NCBI GenBank assembly: GCA_003439945.1 | Contig: QVRM01002223.1 | Span: forward strand, 62,001-126,000 | DNA from: Dermanyssus gallinae | Lineage: Eukaryota; Arthropoda; Arachnida; Mesostigmata; Dermanyssidae | Length of the DNA stretch: 64,000 bases | Direction of reading: 5' to 3' | Shown here: positions 22,021 to 33,481 of the stretch, one piece after another | How the letters are laid out: each line of letters starts with the position of its first letter | How positions within the stretch are numbered: the stretch's first letter is position 1 | The notes under the pieces: model-generated | What the model was told of the DNA's origin: nothing | Seen by the model: the letters and a program-made list of their open reading frames with translations, nothing else | The model's database searches: none | Position numbers and translations under genes: made by a program

Positions 22021-24125
22021 TGAAAGCATAGTCGACAAATGCACTCTGTGTACTCCTCTTGGAAGTTCGTATTCGAACAGATCAGGTGATGATAGCCATG
22101 AACTTTATAACTGGTATAGACGTGGCGATTGTCACATGCAAGACTAGACCAGAGGTGAGAGGCACTGAAAATATCCGGGTCTCTAACCTCTTGTCGGACT
22201 TGCTTAACTATATTTTCTTATTCCGAGGCAAAGCTTTCGAATCGTACTGTACGTGGCATCTTCAAGCTCAACCAAATTGTCTCATCGACCGGTGCACAGT
22301 TTGACATTAGAACACAAAACGGATCTTTACCCGCATTGACAAGTAAAGAACTCGCTTCATATACATTGTGACATATCTTTCAAGCAAACCAAAGTGAGCT
22401 GTCTCCATACTCTGCCAAGACTATACTTAGACCAACCTTGAGGTTGAAGAGTGCTACTGCCGTTGGGACGAACAGTCGACTGACAAATAATTTATTTTAT
22501 GTAAAATAAAATAAATAATGTTAATTTGTAAACTTAAAGTAATATATATACATAATGACACTTGTATTACTTAAGGGAGCAAGTTGCTAACGATGGCTAA
22601 TAATGTCGGATTACTAAACATTGGGAAAGTCGTGCGGGACCGTTACTTCTGGGACGCTTTAGAAACGTGTTTTTACCCCGGGAAGCAGTTGTATATGATA
22701 GGTTTGTTAAGGGGCAAAGTTGAACAGACGAATAAATTATTTAAGCATGGTTAGACTAACACGCCGAAACAGAGTATGCAAAATTTGCATTCAAGGATAT
22801 TTTTTATGTGATGACCGAATTAAAGGCCAATCAAAATGTACACTCATGCGTCATATACTCCTAAATAAAATGTATAGTTAAAGTTAGATGCGCCGTGCGT
22901 TCTGCATCAGGCGTAACGCATTTGTGTTGTCATTTTCAGGACATCAGCTCTGTCAAACAAATGACAGTTTGCTTGACTTTTGTAGAGCATTTTCAGAACA
23001 TCATCGGGCAAAGCCGTCAGCCGTCAACTGCTAATTGTAGCATAGAGAACAAATCTTGAATGAATAGCGAAAGTAAAGACAACACTATATATAAATATAT
23101 ATATATATATATAGTGATGAAGTGCGGTCGTTGAGGACATCTGTAGTAAGGCCCGTAACGAACCAACCAAGCAGGGCTGACATTCAACCTAAACGTGAGC
23201 ACACCCCAGGGCAGAGCAACAAGCGAAACCACTGAGTTGGTCGCCGCGGGCCCTACCAGCCTATCAGACGTAGCCTGGCAATGACTTCTAGAGCGTGTGT
23301 AAGCATGCATCTAATATTTACACCGCTCGCTGCGACTCTAGCCGTAACTCCTACAAAATACACGTTAAACTGCTATTTTAGATGCCCTTGGTCATCTTAG
23401 ACCTGTGCTCCAGTTCACTTGCCAAACAACACGTCACCACAACGACAACAGCAATAATAACAACAACAACAATACAATAGATAGATATTTTGCCCTAGAC
23501 GGACTGCCACTTAGTGGAGCCGTACCCACAGTTTATAGAGAGTTTCGAGAGATACGCAACGTGAACTTTGCGTCCTATAACTATACGGACGGACAAATGG
23601 AAAAGAGGAGCCCAGAAGAACCGAGCGCTAGTTTGCCGAGTGACATGGCACGGATACCATCACCAGATGATGTGTTTAAAAGGACAGTGTTGTGAGGTCG
23701 ATGATTGTGTGTGTAGATTTTGTGGAGAGTGTAATATTGATAGGTACAATATACTTGTGTGCACCTAAATAGACACAGCCTCATTACAATCTCGTACACA
23801 CTACATAGGATCCGTGTAGATTTCACACAACATCCGATGTATATTGCTACCAGTATTATGGTGAATAAATATATATGTTATGTTATGGTACAATACAATA
23901 GAGGGCTTGATATGGGGCCACGTTGGTCCGCTTAAGGACTGAATCAAGCAAGCCTCACAGTTCACGGCTGACGTAGTAAACACGTTTCGTAAACGCATCA
24001 AAACTATCCTGTGAGGATCCTTCCACGACAAAACAATATATATACATACAAAATGCATGTATTCAATATATTCAATCATTCACGGTCGGAACGTGACATT
24101 TGGGTCCCTGCGAACGTGTGCACCG
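22021..24125. other. Gene-poor stretch
   Basis: Nothing recognised. It holds an AT-rich near-palindrome at 22,487-22,521, a (TA)n at 23,094-23,113, and an AAC/AAT-rich run at 23,450-23,476. Open frames at 22,059-22,304 and 23,405-23,695 show no motif. Confidence 0.5.
23094..23113. repeat. (TA)n microsatellite
   Basis: About ten units. Confidence 0.95.
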
Positions 24126-24611
24126 TTACGGGGGGTCCAGTGTAGGGACCGGCCATTTCTGGAGGGTTCCCTGAACCGAGACCGCATTGCCCCGTTGCAC
24201 ATCCAGCGACAGGCGCTGTCTAAGGAAATCACCCGCTCGCTTATCTCCGCTGGCCAGAATCAGCCCCTTTCCGACCTTCTGTAGCAAACTGCCAGTGGGC
24301 GGTCCCGGCCTGCCAAGGGTCTCAAAGGCAAGTGGGTAAAACCCGTATGGGTACTCGATGTTCTGGTACTTTCTAACCTTGCCTGACTTGGCGAGAGCCG
24401 AAGCATGACCAGCCCGAGCCGCGCCAGCACTGACCATTGAACGGGCTAATGAGTCAGTAACTGTCGCGTCCCAAACCAGCATGCATCCGCGCTCGAACGA
24501 GATTAAGGTCAGACCATCAGGGTTCTTCCCGCCCTCCCTGTCTAGTCCGAGGGCTTTCAGGACGCACGGTAGATCACTGGATCGTAAGCTCGCGAATAGT
24601 CTGCACCTCAA
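24126..24611 (-). pseudogene. LINE C C-terminal REL-like domain
   Basis: The 161-codon frame contains NPDGLTLISFERG and LVWDATV: a PD followed 15 residues later by an Asp, resembling the PD-(D/E)xK-like catalytic pattern of restriction-enzyme-like LINE endonucleases. An AGAARAGHASALAK segment, FYPLAFETLGRPG and a conserved FLRQRLSLDVQRGNAVSVQGT ending follow. Related C-termini are common in invertebrate LINE proteins (recalled). The frame itself is intact from the PD motif to the stop. The upstream Cys/His part is not in this frame. Confidence 0.7.
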
Positions 24612-24815
24612 AACAAGTGGTTAAGACGAAGGGCCGGAAATGATGATCTCAGAAGAAAAAGGTCTCGGTGAGAACCCACCAAGTGAATGCGTGACATTGC
24701 ATTTTCTAGCTTGACCAGCCACTTCTTAAAAACGTCCGGAACTACTTGCGGGAATAGCCTAGCAACTCTAAATTCGTGCTGACAGTCTTGCACTCTCTCT
24801 TGCACCCAAAACACC

Positions 24816-25280
24816 GTCGTCCAAGTACACTACGTTTAGACGGCTTTAAAAGAGTCGACTAACTCTTTGACACTTTGTGACATTATGACATCTTGCGGCA
24901 AGAGAAGGCAGGGAGGCTCTTTATAAGCTAGATACACCTGGTGGAACATATTTAAGGCATAGGCTTTCACCACACTCAATAGTTGGTCCTTCCGAAAACT
25001 GTTAAAGGCGTTCCTAAAGACACACTTGACCACAAAAGTAGCTTCAGAGCTTCAGGAAGGACCGAGTCGAGTGCATTTTCGCATCCTCTCGGTGTCGCAA
25101 ACCCAAGCTGATGGATACCAAGAGCACGTGAGATGTCTTTCTTGTTCTCAAAGATGCCAATCTTGCTGCCAGCCTCCGGATTGCAAATGAACATGCGATG
25201 GGCCTAACGCTGCCATCTTTATTCTTAAGGGCAAAAATTAGGGCTCCAAAGATGAACGGTCGCCATTCGGAGAGCGGCAA
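24816..25280 (-). pseudogene. LINE C reverse transcriptase segments
   Basis: In order on the minus strand: FGALIFALKNKDGSVRPIAC with a following RRLAARLA (25,170-25,280); IHQLGFATPRGCENAL (about 25,060-25,110); VKCVFRNAFNSFRKDQLL (24,980-25,033), where the usual catalytic Asp appears as Val; then VYLDDGVLGAR, the catalytic box with both Asp at 24,816-24,827. Each piece is in a different frame. The set matches a YLDD-box LINE RT family, different from the YADD families elsewhere in the window. Confidence 0.7.
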
Positions 25281-25599
25281 ACCCCAGCGAAGAAGATCAA
25301 CGACTTTGGCCAGGGTAGCCGCAAGCCGGTCGGCGGCAGGTCCTAAAACCGGGGGACAGCAGGTCTTGCGAGAGCCGTGGTCTGATGAAATCGAGGCCCG
25401 CGGCTGAGCTTTGCGAAAACATTTTTATGGCAGACCGAACACTGTAGGCTCATGAGAAGGGGTGCTCATCCCACAGCGAAGCAGTCTCGCCGGGCTTCGG
25501 CGCCAGCGTGTCTTCTGAGATTAAGACCCTGGCGCCGAAAAAAAGTCGCCTTCCGAGAGCTTGATAACGGCTAGCCGGACGGTGTCAACTGTCCGCTGC

Positions 25600-26180
25600 C
25601 GGGGACGTAGGTTTAAAGGAGGGCTACTGCCATCGTCAAACCGTCTCCCATGAGCAATGTCGCGGAGGTTTTTCCGGACGATAACCGCCAATGACCGGTC
25701 ATCCTTTCCACCACCGAGGAGGCGGAGGACAGCGGGCGCGAAGGAGATAAGGGAAAGCCAGGCCGTGTCGCCATTGTTCTTGCGACGAGCACAGGACCTT
25801 GCTGGACTCTTTGGCTACTCGCTTACGTACTAATTTTGGCAAAATGCGGACTAGCCGCCAGCGGCAAGTGACATCTTGAATAACGCTGATTAACCCATCC
25901 GCAGTGAACCGAAAGTTCGAGGGCTATGACTCGTCGTCAATGTTATAGGCAATCCCTCTCTGCTTGGTCCTTATGTGTCGACGCAGACCTCTTCGTGTAA
26001 ACAAAAACCCGCAAGTTGGGCAGGGGGCCCTGTTGGGATCCAACTGCTCGAACCGCGAGCTGGCGAGTCCGTGGTTAGGCCTGTTGTCGCTGTGGTCTGT
26101 TATTACAAGATGAGACCTTTCAACTTGCCCACCACGAAAAGTAGTCCCATCAGAGCTGCAGCGCTTCCTCTAGAGACCTC
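25600..26180 (-). pseudogene. LINE C N-terminal region with C2H2-like finger
   Basis: The minus strand reads CPTCGFLFTRRGLRRHIRTK (about 25,960-26,020), a CX2C...L..H pattern like N-terminal fingers of REL-type LINEs. After a stop, WRHGLAFPYLLRARCPPPPR (25,690-25,770) and LAVIVRKNLRD (25,650-25,680) occur in two frames, as in the segment before the RT of this family. Broken by stops and frameshifts. Confidence 0.55.
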
Positions 26181-26219
26181 AACATGGCAGATAATTCTGG
26201 TCTAATACCTTGTAAAAGG

Positions 26220-26221
<2 letters not shown>

Positions 26222-26253
<32 letters not shown>
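26222..26253. repeat. (TA)n microsatellite at the 3' end of the R2-like LINE
   Basis: Uninterrupted TA units directly abut the 3' UTR of the minus-strand R2-like element. Confidence 0.95.
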
Positions 26254-26256
<3 letters not shown>

Positions 26257-26351
26257 CATATTGTGATGATGTATTAATCATTTACAATACGTTTGAACAC
26301 TCGGCAGTGCTCGCCTTAATAAAAATGGTAGTAAAAAGGTGTCACGTGAGG

Positions 26352-27005
26352 TTAAGAATCAGCTGTCCGTGTCCTTGCTTGATGGTAGCCCCCGCTCTTA
26401 TGGACCCGGTGCGAGCAGTATATCCTCAAGGTTCCTTGCAACGTTAAATCAATAAGATCCATAAGATTCGTCTTCGTGACGCCGAGCCCCAAGAGCGTAC
26501 TCACAGATTCAGAGTCCCATACACCACTCATGGAGATAGTGATGGATCCGAATCGGCGAGGTTTTTGCGGGTCGGGGAGCGCCGCTCTTAGGAACTTGAC
26601 GTCATATCTGGTGATCCTGTCCTGCCGCGCTTTTGCGAGGTCCCTGTTCGGGCCGCAAACCTCGGCATCTAAAACCGAGACCTCGATTGGTGTTGTTTTG
26701 ACGAGGTCGGGCTTTAGACGCGGTGCGCCCGGTCGACAGAATACTCGCTTACGAACCACCTCATGACACCTCTCGCGGACAAGACGCGCCACGCGATCAC
26801 AGACGTCGTCATGTCTTTTTATAGTTTGTTTGTGCGTTGTATCGCACATCTGAGCGACATGAGCCAACGTCTCAGGCGCATGACAGTCGTGCCTACAACG
26901 TTTGTTGTAGCCCGGGCGTCCCCTGGCCAATCTGGCACGCGTTGGTAGTGCGTTGATCCTGAGCTTTAGTAGGTTTAAATTCTCCTTAGCAGATAGGTAG
27001 GGCAT
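26352..27005 (-). pseudogene. R2-like REL endonuclease and CCHC domain
   Basis: The frame is open for 217 codons. LKLRINALPTRARLARG, the lead-in to the finger, is followed by CRHDCHAPETLAHVAQMC, a clean CX3CX7HX4C finger. TIKRHDDV follows with the conserved RHD, then KPDLVKTTPIEVSVLD, an exact PD-X12-D spacing. ARQDRITRYD is next, where the downstream basic residue is expected. This is the standard arrangement for R2-clade site-specific LINEs, whose endonuclease nicks the target to prime reverse transcription. All key residues are visible. The stop at 26,352 is followed by about 100 bases of 3' UTR. Confidence 0.85.
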
Positions 27006-27059
27006 ACACTTAATTCAGTCATGTACAAAGGGCGTTCCGTGTGTTTTTTAAAATGTGCC

Positions 27060-27340
27060 CCATCGAACGTGTTATGTAGTTGTTAAGGCCAGTAATCGGT
27101 CTCTTGTGTAGCGGTCTCAATGGAGGTTCTCAAGCGCTCAGAGCTCAAAGAAGTCCTGTTTTCGCAAGGTTTTTTTTAAGTGCTCGGTGGTTAGCATCCA
27201 TTGGACCCCAGGGTGCGTGTAGTGTTGTAGTGCTGTCAGACGGGAGAGGCAAAACCTGGGGATAAATCTTTAGAGGCAGGGGATGTCCGGACCGCCGTGT
27301 GCTGTGTGCGTGTACAGGTAGGCGTTCGGCACTAAGTTTT
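27060..27340 (-). pseudogene. R2-like thumb/linker segment
   Basis: The minus strand reads HGGPDIPCL...IPRFCLSRLTAL, matching the GGLGI...L...V..RL pattern after the RT in R2-type proteins. Stops interrupt it. Confidence 0.5.
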
Positions 27341-27393
27341 CGAGCTTAAGCCATTTCGACTTAACAACCTTTCTGATCTCTTTATCTAGGTCT

Positions 27394-28946
27394 TTATCTG
27401 GGACCCGAGACCAGTTTACATAGGAGGCGGGGAATAAGAAAATCTTTAAAAATCATGATTCTTTGGTGGGGTTTAAGGTGAGCTATCGTGAGTCTGTTGA
27501 GTAAATTAAGGAGTATATCCTTGGTGGATTCAACTCTGCCATTGCTGTCAAAATCGACTCCAAGATATCTCCATCGATCGCTCATACCTTTAGCTGGCAG
27601 TTAAATTCTGGTACGGTATTAATAAAACCTTTACCTTCCTTCCTATTAAATAGGTGAGAGATAGTAAAGCTTTTATTAGTATTAATTTCAAGGCCTCGAG
27701 ATTTCAAAAGGGAATCCGCAATATTAAGGAGCCGTTGGAGAGCAGATTTCGTGGAGACTAGGAGGATGAGATCATTCGCAAAGGCTAAGCCCATAAGGCG
27801 GAAGTCATCAGTAAGTTGGTACCCGATATTAGTTTTGTCTAAATTTTAAAGAATGTCGTCGAGAACTAGATTAAATAAAAGGGAGGACAGAGGATCTCCC
27901 TACCCAACACCCCTAGTTAGCCGAAATGTGCGACATTATAGTCCAAATTCTATGAGAATGCTTGATGAGAGGTACAAGCGTTCGATATAATTAATGAATA
28001 CCTCCGGGTATCCGCGAGTCCGGAATGACCACAGGACGGAGTCATGACTCACCATGTCGAACGCCTTATGGAGGTCGATTGAGGCAAGTCTGAGCTCACG
28101 TCCTGCAGACTTGGCATCGTTAAGGATACCACCCAGAACCGCAAGATTCTCGAAGGTACCATTATAGGGGAGAAACGCTTGCTGGATTGGGAGAAGCTTA
28201 ATAGAGTTCTGGAGGCATCTAGAGATAATTTTGTTAAGCGTTCGTTGTAAGAATGAACTAATAGATAGGGGTCGCAGATCGCTTGGGGATGTGGCATTGT
28301 TAATTTTAGGGATGAACGCTAAGCGAGCAGTTTCATAGGCTGATGCAATATCTTTTAATAATAGTATGTTAAGAATACAACAGACTACTTCTAACGGGAG
28401 TTTACGGAGGGACGAAAGACAAATCCCGTCCAAGCCTAGAGCTTTAGAAGGTCCGCGGAGAGCTACGTGGGTTTCCTTTAAGGAGATAGGGAGGGAAACC
28501 TTGAAGAGATCAGAGTTGGGAGTGTATACGGGACAAGGGAGGGGTTCAGGGGGTGGTTGTGTCATCGTGTTGGCCCAGTGTTCTATAATTTCGGTGGCCT
28601 GCATGTTGTGTATGGTGTGTTTGTTGTCCAGCACCTCATGAGCGCATTTGGGTCGGTTTTGGCTAAAAAGTTTTTGAGTGGTTGCGTAGTCTTGACGTCG
28701 CTGTTGCCTTTTAGATATTCGCGCTTCAATGGAAGGTGTTTCTCTAAAGGCACGATGTCGAACTGTGTGTGTAAAATGTTTGTTCAGAAAGTCGTTTAAG
28801 GCGATAGTGTGGTCCTCACCTGAGCAAATTATATTTGACAGATGAGTAAGGTCTGTTGAAATTATGTTGCGTTTGGGAAATGTGTTTGTGAGGGCTTGCA
28901 TTTTGGATATAATATTAATCTTTTTAGGATGGATGATAGGGGCCAT
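27394..28946 (-). pseudogene. R2-like reverse transcriptase
   Basis: The long frame 27,936-28,946 (336 codons) begins MAPIIHPKKINI and holds RQDYATTQKLFSQNRPK (R2-type pre-RT motif), GPSKALGLDGI, ETARLAFIPKI..SDLRPLSISS (fingers), QQAFLP, and ASIDLHKAFDMVSHDSVLW with the first catalytic Asp. Frame 27,582-27,794 contains MGLAFANDLILLV, the YADD-equivalent box in which the first Asp is Asn. Frame 27,394-27,585 holds WRYLGVDFDSNG. The reading frame is open upstream of 28,946 to about 29,040, where it meets a stop at the TA tract, so the Met given is not the true start. Confidence 0.85.
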
Positions 28947-29042
28947 CTGATTCAGAGTATCGAGGCCGACTAGGCTTAGGAAGCTCAGATCCGTCAGGGT
29001 TGGAATCCAGGTGAGACCTCTTTTTACAGAGGTCCTTAATCA

Positions 29043-29061
29043 GATATATATATATATATAA
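29043..29061. repeat. (TA)n microsatellite at the 5' end of the R2-like LINE
   Basis: About nine TA units immediately upstream of the truncated element. The other tract lies at its 3' end. Confidence 0.95.
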
Positions 29062-32000
29062 ATAGAATAGCAAAGAATATAAATTTTACATACGTGTTCT
29101 TCGAAGTGACAAGGGCGGAATATCGAATCATTATAATGCTTTGCAAAAGAAGAACACGCTAAGCTGAACATGGAAACCTAATAAACACGGTGTTTTTTTT
29201 ATAAATGTAATATAAGAAAAGATTTTTTAAATGACACAACTAGGACACTTGAGAAATGAGAAAATCTAGGTACAAATAGTTCCAACTAGGCAACTAAAGC
29301 CGGACAGAAACAAGTTATTATCGGAAATAGCATAAAGCACTATGGTTGTATAAACATAATGTTTTAGAACTAGAATACTGCTACTGTTATGATTATTATT
29401 ATGACTACTGTCCTTTTTAGCAATGGAAAAGCCGTCTGCTTCACGATTGCGCCGCGCGCTACAGAGAACGAACGCTGAGGTCATTCTAGTAAAGCGACTT
29501 TTGGCTCTAAACCCGATTTAAACAGACCTCGGAGGCGCGCACCGCGCCCCCGTTAGAGCGGTAGACCCCACGAGGACACGGTCGCCGCGACTCTTCTACG
29601 TGCATGTAAAATTTGCATATAGCGTTGAGTTAGGTAGATTACATGCCCCTATTGGTATTTCGTCGCCGCCGTCGGACGATCCACACACGACGACAACCGC
29701 AGACGCGATGAATGGCTACCGTCTAGATTGATGTGAATTTGTCGACAGAGCGCCGATCACTGAGATCACCGAGACACCGACCAGGCGGTGTTACCGGGCC
29801 CGATGATAGCTAGGCCAGCGTTCACGGGACCCCAGATGGGCAGGGCCTACATACCACATGTTCCTCTACAAACCACGGCGTTCATCATCATTATCATCAT
29901 CATCACCGTCCTAGAGCCATTCTAGCATACGTCATTGTGTTGGCTCACTAGTCAGCGACTCGAAAGTCACTCTACTTTTTCTCTTTCTCGACCACGTCGT
30001 CACGATAATTAACCCCTCGACTACCCCCCCCCCCCCCCCGCCCTTGAACAGCGGGGTACGACGAGCACGACGACGCGGACGATGATGTTTTTAGCCGCCT
30101 CATTATCTTGTAGCTAATTATGCATTCATGGCTACCCCTGGACCCCCCACTCCTACCACCCCGGCCCAGGTTCGGGCAATACAACAAGCTCGATAGATAG
30201 CTTGCTGCGCGTCTCTGCCTAACGGCGAACAGCTCTTCTGCTTTTGAAAACCCCACCGTACGACGCTAAGCACTGTGTCCGAGCACTGCTCCATATTTGC
30301 ATCGATATACTAGTTACAAATTTGTTCGAATATATATATATGTACACATAAAGTGGAGGGAATGAGTGGAGACAATGGCCGGCGACGCTGATGGAGGGAA
30401 TAGCGGATTAGTTGGTTTGAATTTCGCTGCACGCGTCTATGGCTGCGACGCAAAATGTTGTGAGATTTGCCCATTTAGGTAAGAACACTACAACTGCGAT
30501 ACACTACATCCTAGTAATAATCTACTAGAGAAAACCATATAAACGAGTATATCTATCTAATACGCATAGGTATAAGGTAATCAAACCTTTGGCATTGGCA
30601 AAGGTCACTGACCTAATATTTAAATAGCAACTATCCACCGCCAATTCTTACAATAATCTTCGGACCGGAGTTCTTTGCTTTTAAGATAAGAGACACTTCT
30701 ATTCGCCCTATCGCACGCTTCGCTACCTTACGCCGTATTGCGGCAAACGTGACCTCTGTGTTTCTTAGGCCTCAAGACTTCATGTTTATCGTTGTTTGTC
30801 TGTCTATTAAATAGTTTGTGGACTCCCTTAAATGTCCCCTGAATACTTAGTATTTGGGCGACGAGGTACTGGGGGTAATCCGGCTATGGTCGCTAAGCAG
30901 GTGCTTCTTTCTACTCATCGAGTGGCTTATCTTTGACTCGCTAGAAGTATGAGCTCTTTAGCACGGGGTCATTCGTGCCAACCTTGGATATGTTAGAGCT
31001 GTTTCTGGGGTGGTTAGAGGTTGAGAGGGCGAGAATTTCTGGGTATCGATTTCTGTCTGAAGGCAAAAAGTCATGTTTTTGTGCTGAATCGAGAAGTTGA
31101 GATTTGCGTCAGGCGGACTTGACGTGCTCGGAGCCTACCGGACCCTGATTCTACTGCGATATCATTTTCCCACGCCTTGCGTAACTCACCTATTACAAAG
31201 TATCGATTTGTCTAACAACGAGGAGCACTCAAAGACCATTGTATCGAGTCTCTATCGACGCTAACCTAGCCTTTCCAGAACTCGCCCGTAGCCAAGCAAT
31301 AGCCCATTCCTAAAAGATTTAGGCATCAATAACATAATTTTGACAGAAGATCCAACAATACTGTTTTCGATGTCTACCAGCCCCAACAGGGCTCGTTGTA
31401 CCTTAGACCGTTCCGGTCAAAATCAGTTTTTCCCTATTACTGTAAAACTGTCGACGTATAATCGTCACAAGCGATAATATTTGCCACGTTCGGTAGTGTA
31501 AATCAAATAAATCCCATTAAATAAAGTAAACTAAATAACTACATTCCAATTTATAGCGATAAATAGGCATATATATTGTCAACAATCTTTAAGCAAATGT
31601 GTCTAAATATATAAAACATACATTAATGTAAAATAACTGAACATATAAGGTACACACCTAGGTAAAGTTAGTTATACAAGCCCGCTCAAAATCTTTATGA
31701 ACTACATGGCCTGGGCGGCCGACGTACCATTTAATGAGCCATGGCATTTACGAACAGCAGTCATTTACATTTGATTCTGCTTGGATCTGTTCTTGTTCCT
31801 CGACAGTGGTGGTGTATAGTAATCTCTGACTAATTATTTCTGAAGATTAGTAGGTTCGATTAAACCTAGAACTTTTGCCTTACAAATCGTGAAGTAATGG
31901 CGCCCGTTGTGTTTCCAACGGGACAGAGGTTGAGAAAGAGAGCTTTTCGTTGCGGGATTAATTATATGCAGATTTTTTTAATAATGTTAAATGCCATATA

Positions 32001-32815
32001 ACTGCATGTTAGTAGCTATGACAATTTCTAATCTCTTAAAGATGATGAACATAAAAACTAAAATATGTAACTGCAAAACTAATTCAACAGGCACAGAATG
32101 AGGCTCATAAATATTAGGCTTTTATGCAGTTTCGGGCTCACATGCAAATGTAAGCTCGAATTTGCGCCACACCCTGAATCAATAATGCTAAACAAAATGT
32201 GCGGGGAGTCTGTACTTTTCTGGGCTATCCTAAAGACGGTTCTGGGACAGCCTAGTGCTGTATTTACACACAACAGAGCTGTAAAGCATAGATAGAGAAA
32301 GGCCTTTATCCCCATTGTATAATTTAAAGCTTGTATTGAGAGCGCACTTTTACTGAGGTTAGCATCACGTGCTCATCAGTCTGCTTCGATTGTATTCACT
32401 GAATCCATGTTTAAGCTACAAAGACAGCTCGCTTTTCGCTCCAAACGTTGTCGGCAGTTGTTAATTATTTTATTTTGTTGTTTACACTCACTATACATCC
32501 TCAGGTCTAAAATAACGAATTCCAGATGTGCGTCTGAGGTTGCCAGTGGTAGCTAAAGTTACTCCAACTGACCTTTGCAAGATCCCAGACTACCATCAAA
32601 TATGCCAGTTCTATTATGCAGCAGCTAAAAAAGGAAACCAAATCTCAAACTGAGCGTGACCACTAATTGTCACCATCATTGGCACTCTAGTTAGACACGC
32701 TTTACCATAAGCTCAAGCGCAACAACAACAAGAACAACAACCGCCACATATGCAACAACAACTGTTACTACAACGGCAACAATAAAAACTTCCAACTACG
32801 TGTGGTCAGGATTCG
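29062..32815. other. Gene-poor stretch
   Basis: No gene family recognised on either strand. It holds a GC-rich patch at 29,510-29,870, a (CAT)n-like run at 29,883-29,907, a C homopolymer run at 30,026-30,041, and CAA-rich sequence at 32,718-32,790. The G run at 32,867-32,878 lies just beyond it. The 29.5-30.3 kb patch could be a promoter or UTR of an unseen gene, but no motif supports that. Confidence 0.5.
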
Positions 32816-32915
32816 AATCTCGGGCTTCTCGAGGCAATACAATTCATAATTCCACACCAGGAAGGGGTGGGGGGGGGGAGCGGGCAAGTAGGGTGTGGGT
32901 TCCGTGCTGACCGTC
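32816..32915 (+). repeat. Partial 3'-UTR-like copy of the R1-like LINE, upstream
   Basis: From 32,827 the sequence TCTCGAGGCAAT...AATTCCACACCAGGA...GGGTGG aligns with 38,388-38,430, the 3' UTR of the R1-like element. There are about four mismatches and a small gap over some 45 bases. Weaker similarity continues to about 32,910. It lies upstream of the full-length element in the same orientation. Confidence 0.55.
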
Positions 32916-33268
32916 GTTGAGAGCGGACGTCCACTCTCGACGGTGTTGGTTTACTAAACTTTGGTGGTTTTACAGAGTGCTTAGTGCCTCCCACAAGTGT
33001 CTGTTTTGTTCGATGTGTTGTGCTTTGTTGTGCTGTGCCTTGTTGTGCTGTGCCCTACATGTTCGTTTCTTCTACTGTTAAAGTGACTTTCGGTGATCCG
33101 CGACCCGGCCGGCACAGCGAGTGGCACCTTCCCTGCGCACAGGAGGGGAGGCCTGCCGCAAGTTTAACCTGGTTGGGCGGTCGCGAAGGATTACGATCGC
33201 CACGTCGGCGTCGAACTAACGTCGCTAAGCGGGCCACGTGCGCTACACGTATCGCACGGATACGTTCA

Positions 33269-33400
33269 GCGTGCACTGCACCTTGACTGCACGCGCACTG
33301 TGCGTTGATTGTGCGCGTCCTGCGCGTTAATTAAATGTGCACTGCACGTTGATCACACGTGCACTGCGCGTTGATTACACGTGCGCTGCGCGTTGATCGC
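33269..33400 (+). repeat. Six 22-bp tandem units 5' of R1-like ORF1
   Basis: Units at 33,269, 33,291, 33,313, 33,335, 33,357 and 33,379, each exactly 22 bp, of the type ACGTGCACTGCGCGTTGATT plus two bases. The last two or three are the most alike. The array ends 80 bases before the likely ORF1 start. Tandem 5' monomers act as promoters in some LINEs, such as mouse L1; that role here is inference. Confidence 0.85.
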
Positions 33401-33481
33401 CCCCCCCTCCCCTCGGGCGAAGACCCGCCACCGTTGACCGGCTTGGACGCGAGCGAGCTTGAAATTGATGATACAAGCCAT

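Larger units (their letters stand above)
24126..26180 (-). mobile_element. LINE C: degenerate LINE with YLDD-type RT and REL-like C-terminus
   Basis: Minus strand, 5' to 3': a C2H2-type finger near 25,970-26,020; a region ending in a Pro-rich PPPPRWWKG motif and a LAVIVRKNLRD segment (25,640-25,760); RT motifs at 24,816-25,280; and a C-terminal domain at 24,126-24,611. Frames change repeatedly and internal stops are common. The order (zinc finger, RT, then Cys/His plus PD...D-type C-terminus) is that of LINEs using a restriction-enzyme-like endonuclease instead of an AP endonuclease. The same C-terminal domain recurs at 6.2, 42.3, 43.2 and 44.3 kb. Confidence 0.7.
26254..29042 (-). mobile_element. 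LINE D: R2-like element, 5'-truncated, flanked by (TA)n
   Basis: The minus strand carries RT, thumb and a REL endonuclease region in the order of R2-group LINEs. The 3' UTR stops at a TA tract (26,222-26,253) and the 5' truncation point coincides with another TA tract (29,043-29,061). N-terminal zinc fingers and Myb-like domain are absent. Canonical R2 sits in 28S rDNA, and no rDNA sequence is seen here, so this copy is not at that site. RT frames are broken and one catalytic Asp is replaced, so the copy is inactive. Confidence 0.8.

Noticed and set aside
26222..29061. 28S rDNA insertion of an R2 element
   Set aside because: The flanks are TA repeats and no rRNA sequence is visible on either side.
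29510..29870. GC-rich patch as a promoter or CpG island
   Set aside because: No adjacent gene, no TATA or initiator context and no supporting coding exon.
32809..32820. B-box-like GGATTCGAATC
   Set aside because: No A box at the right distance and no fold; treated as chance next to the R1-like 3' UTR fragment.
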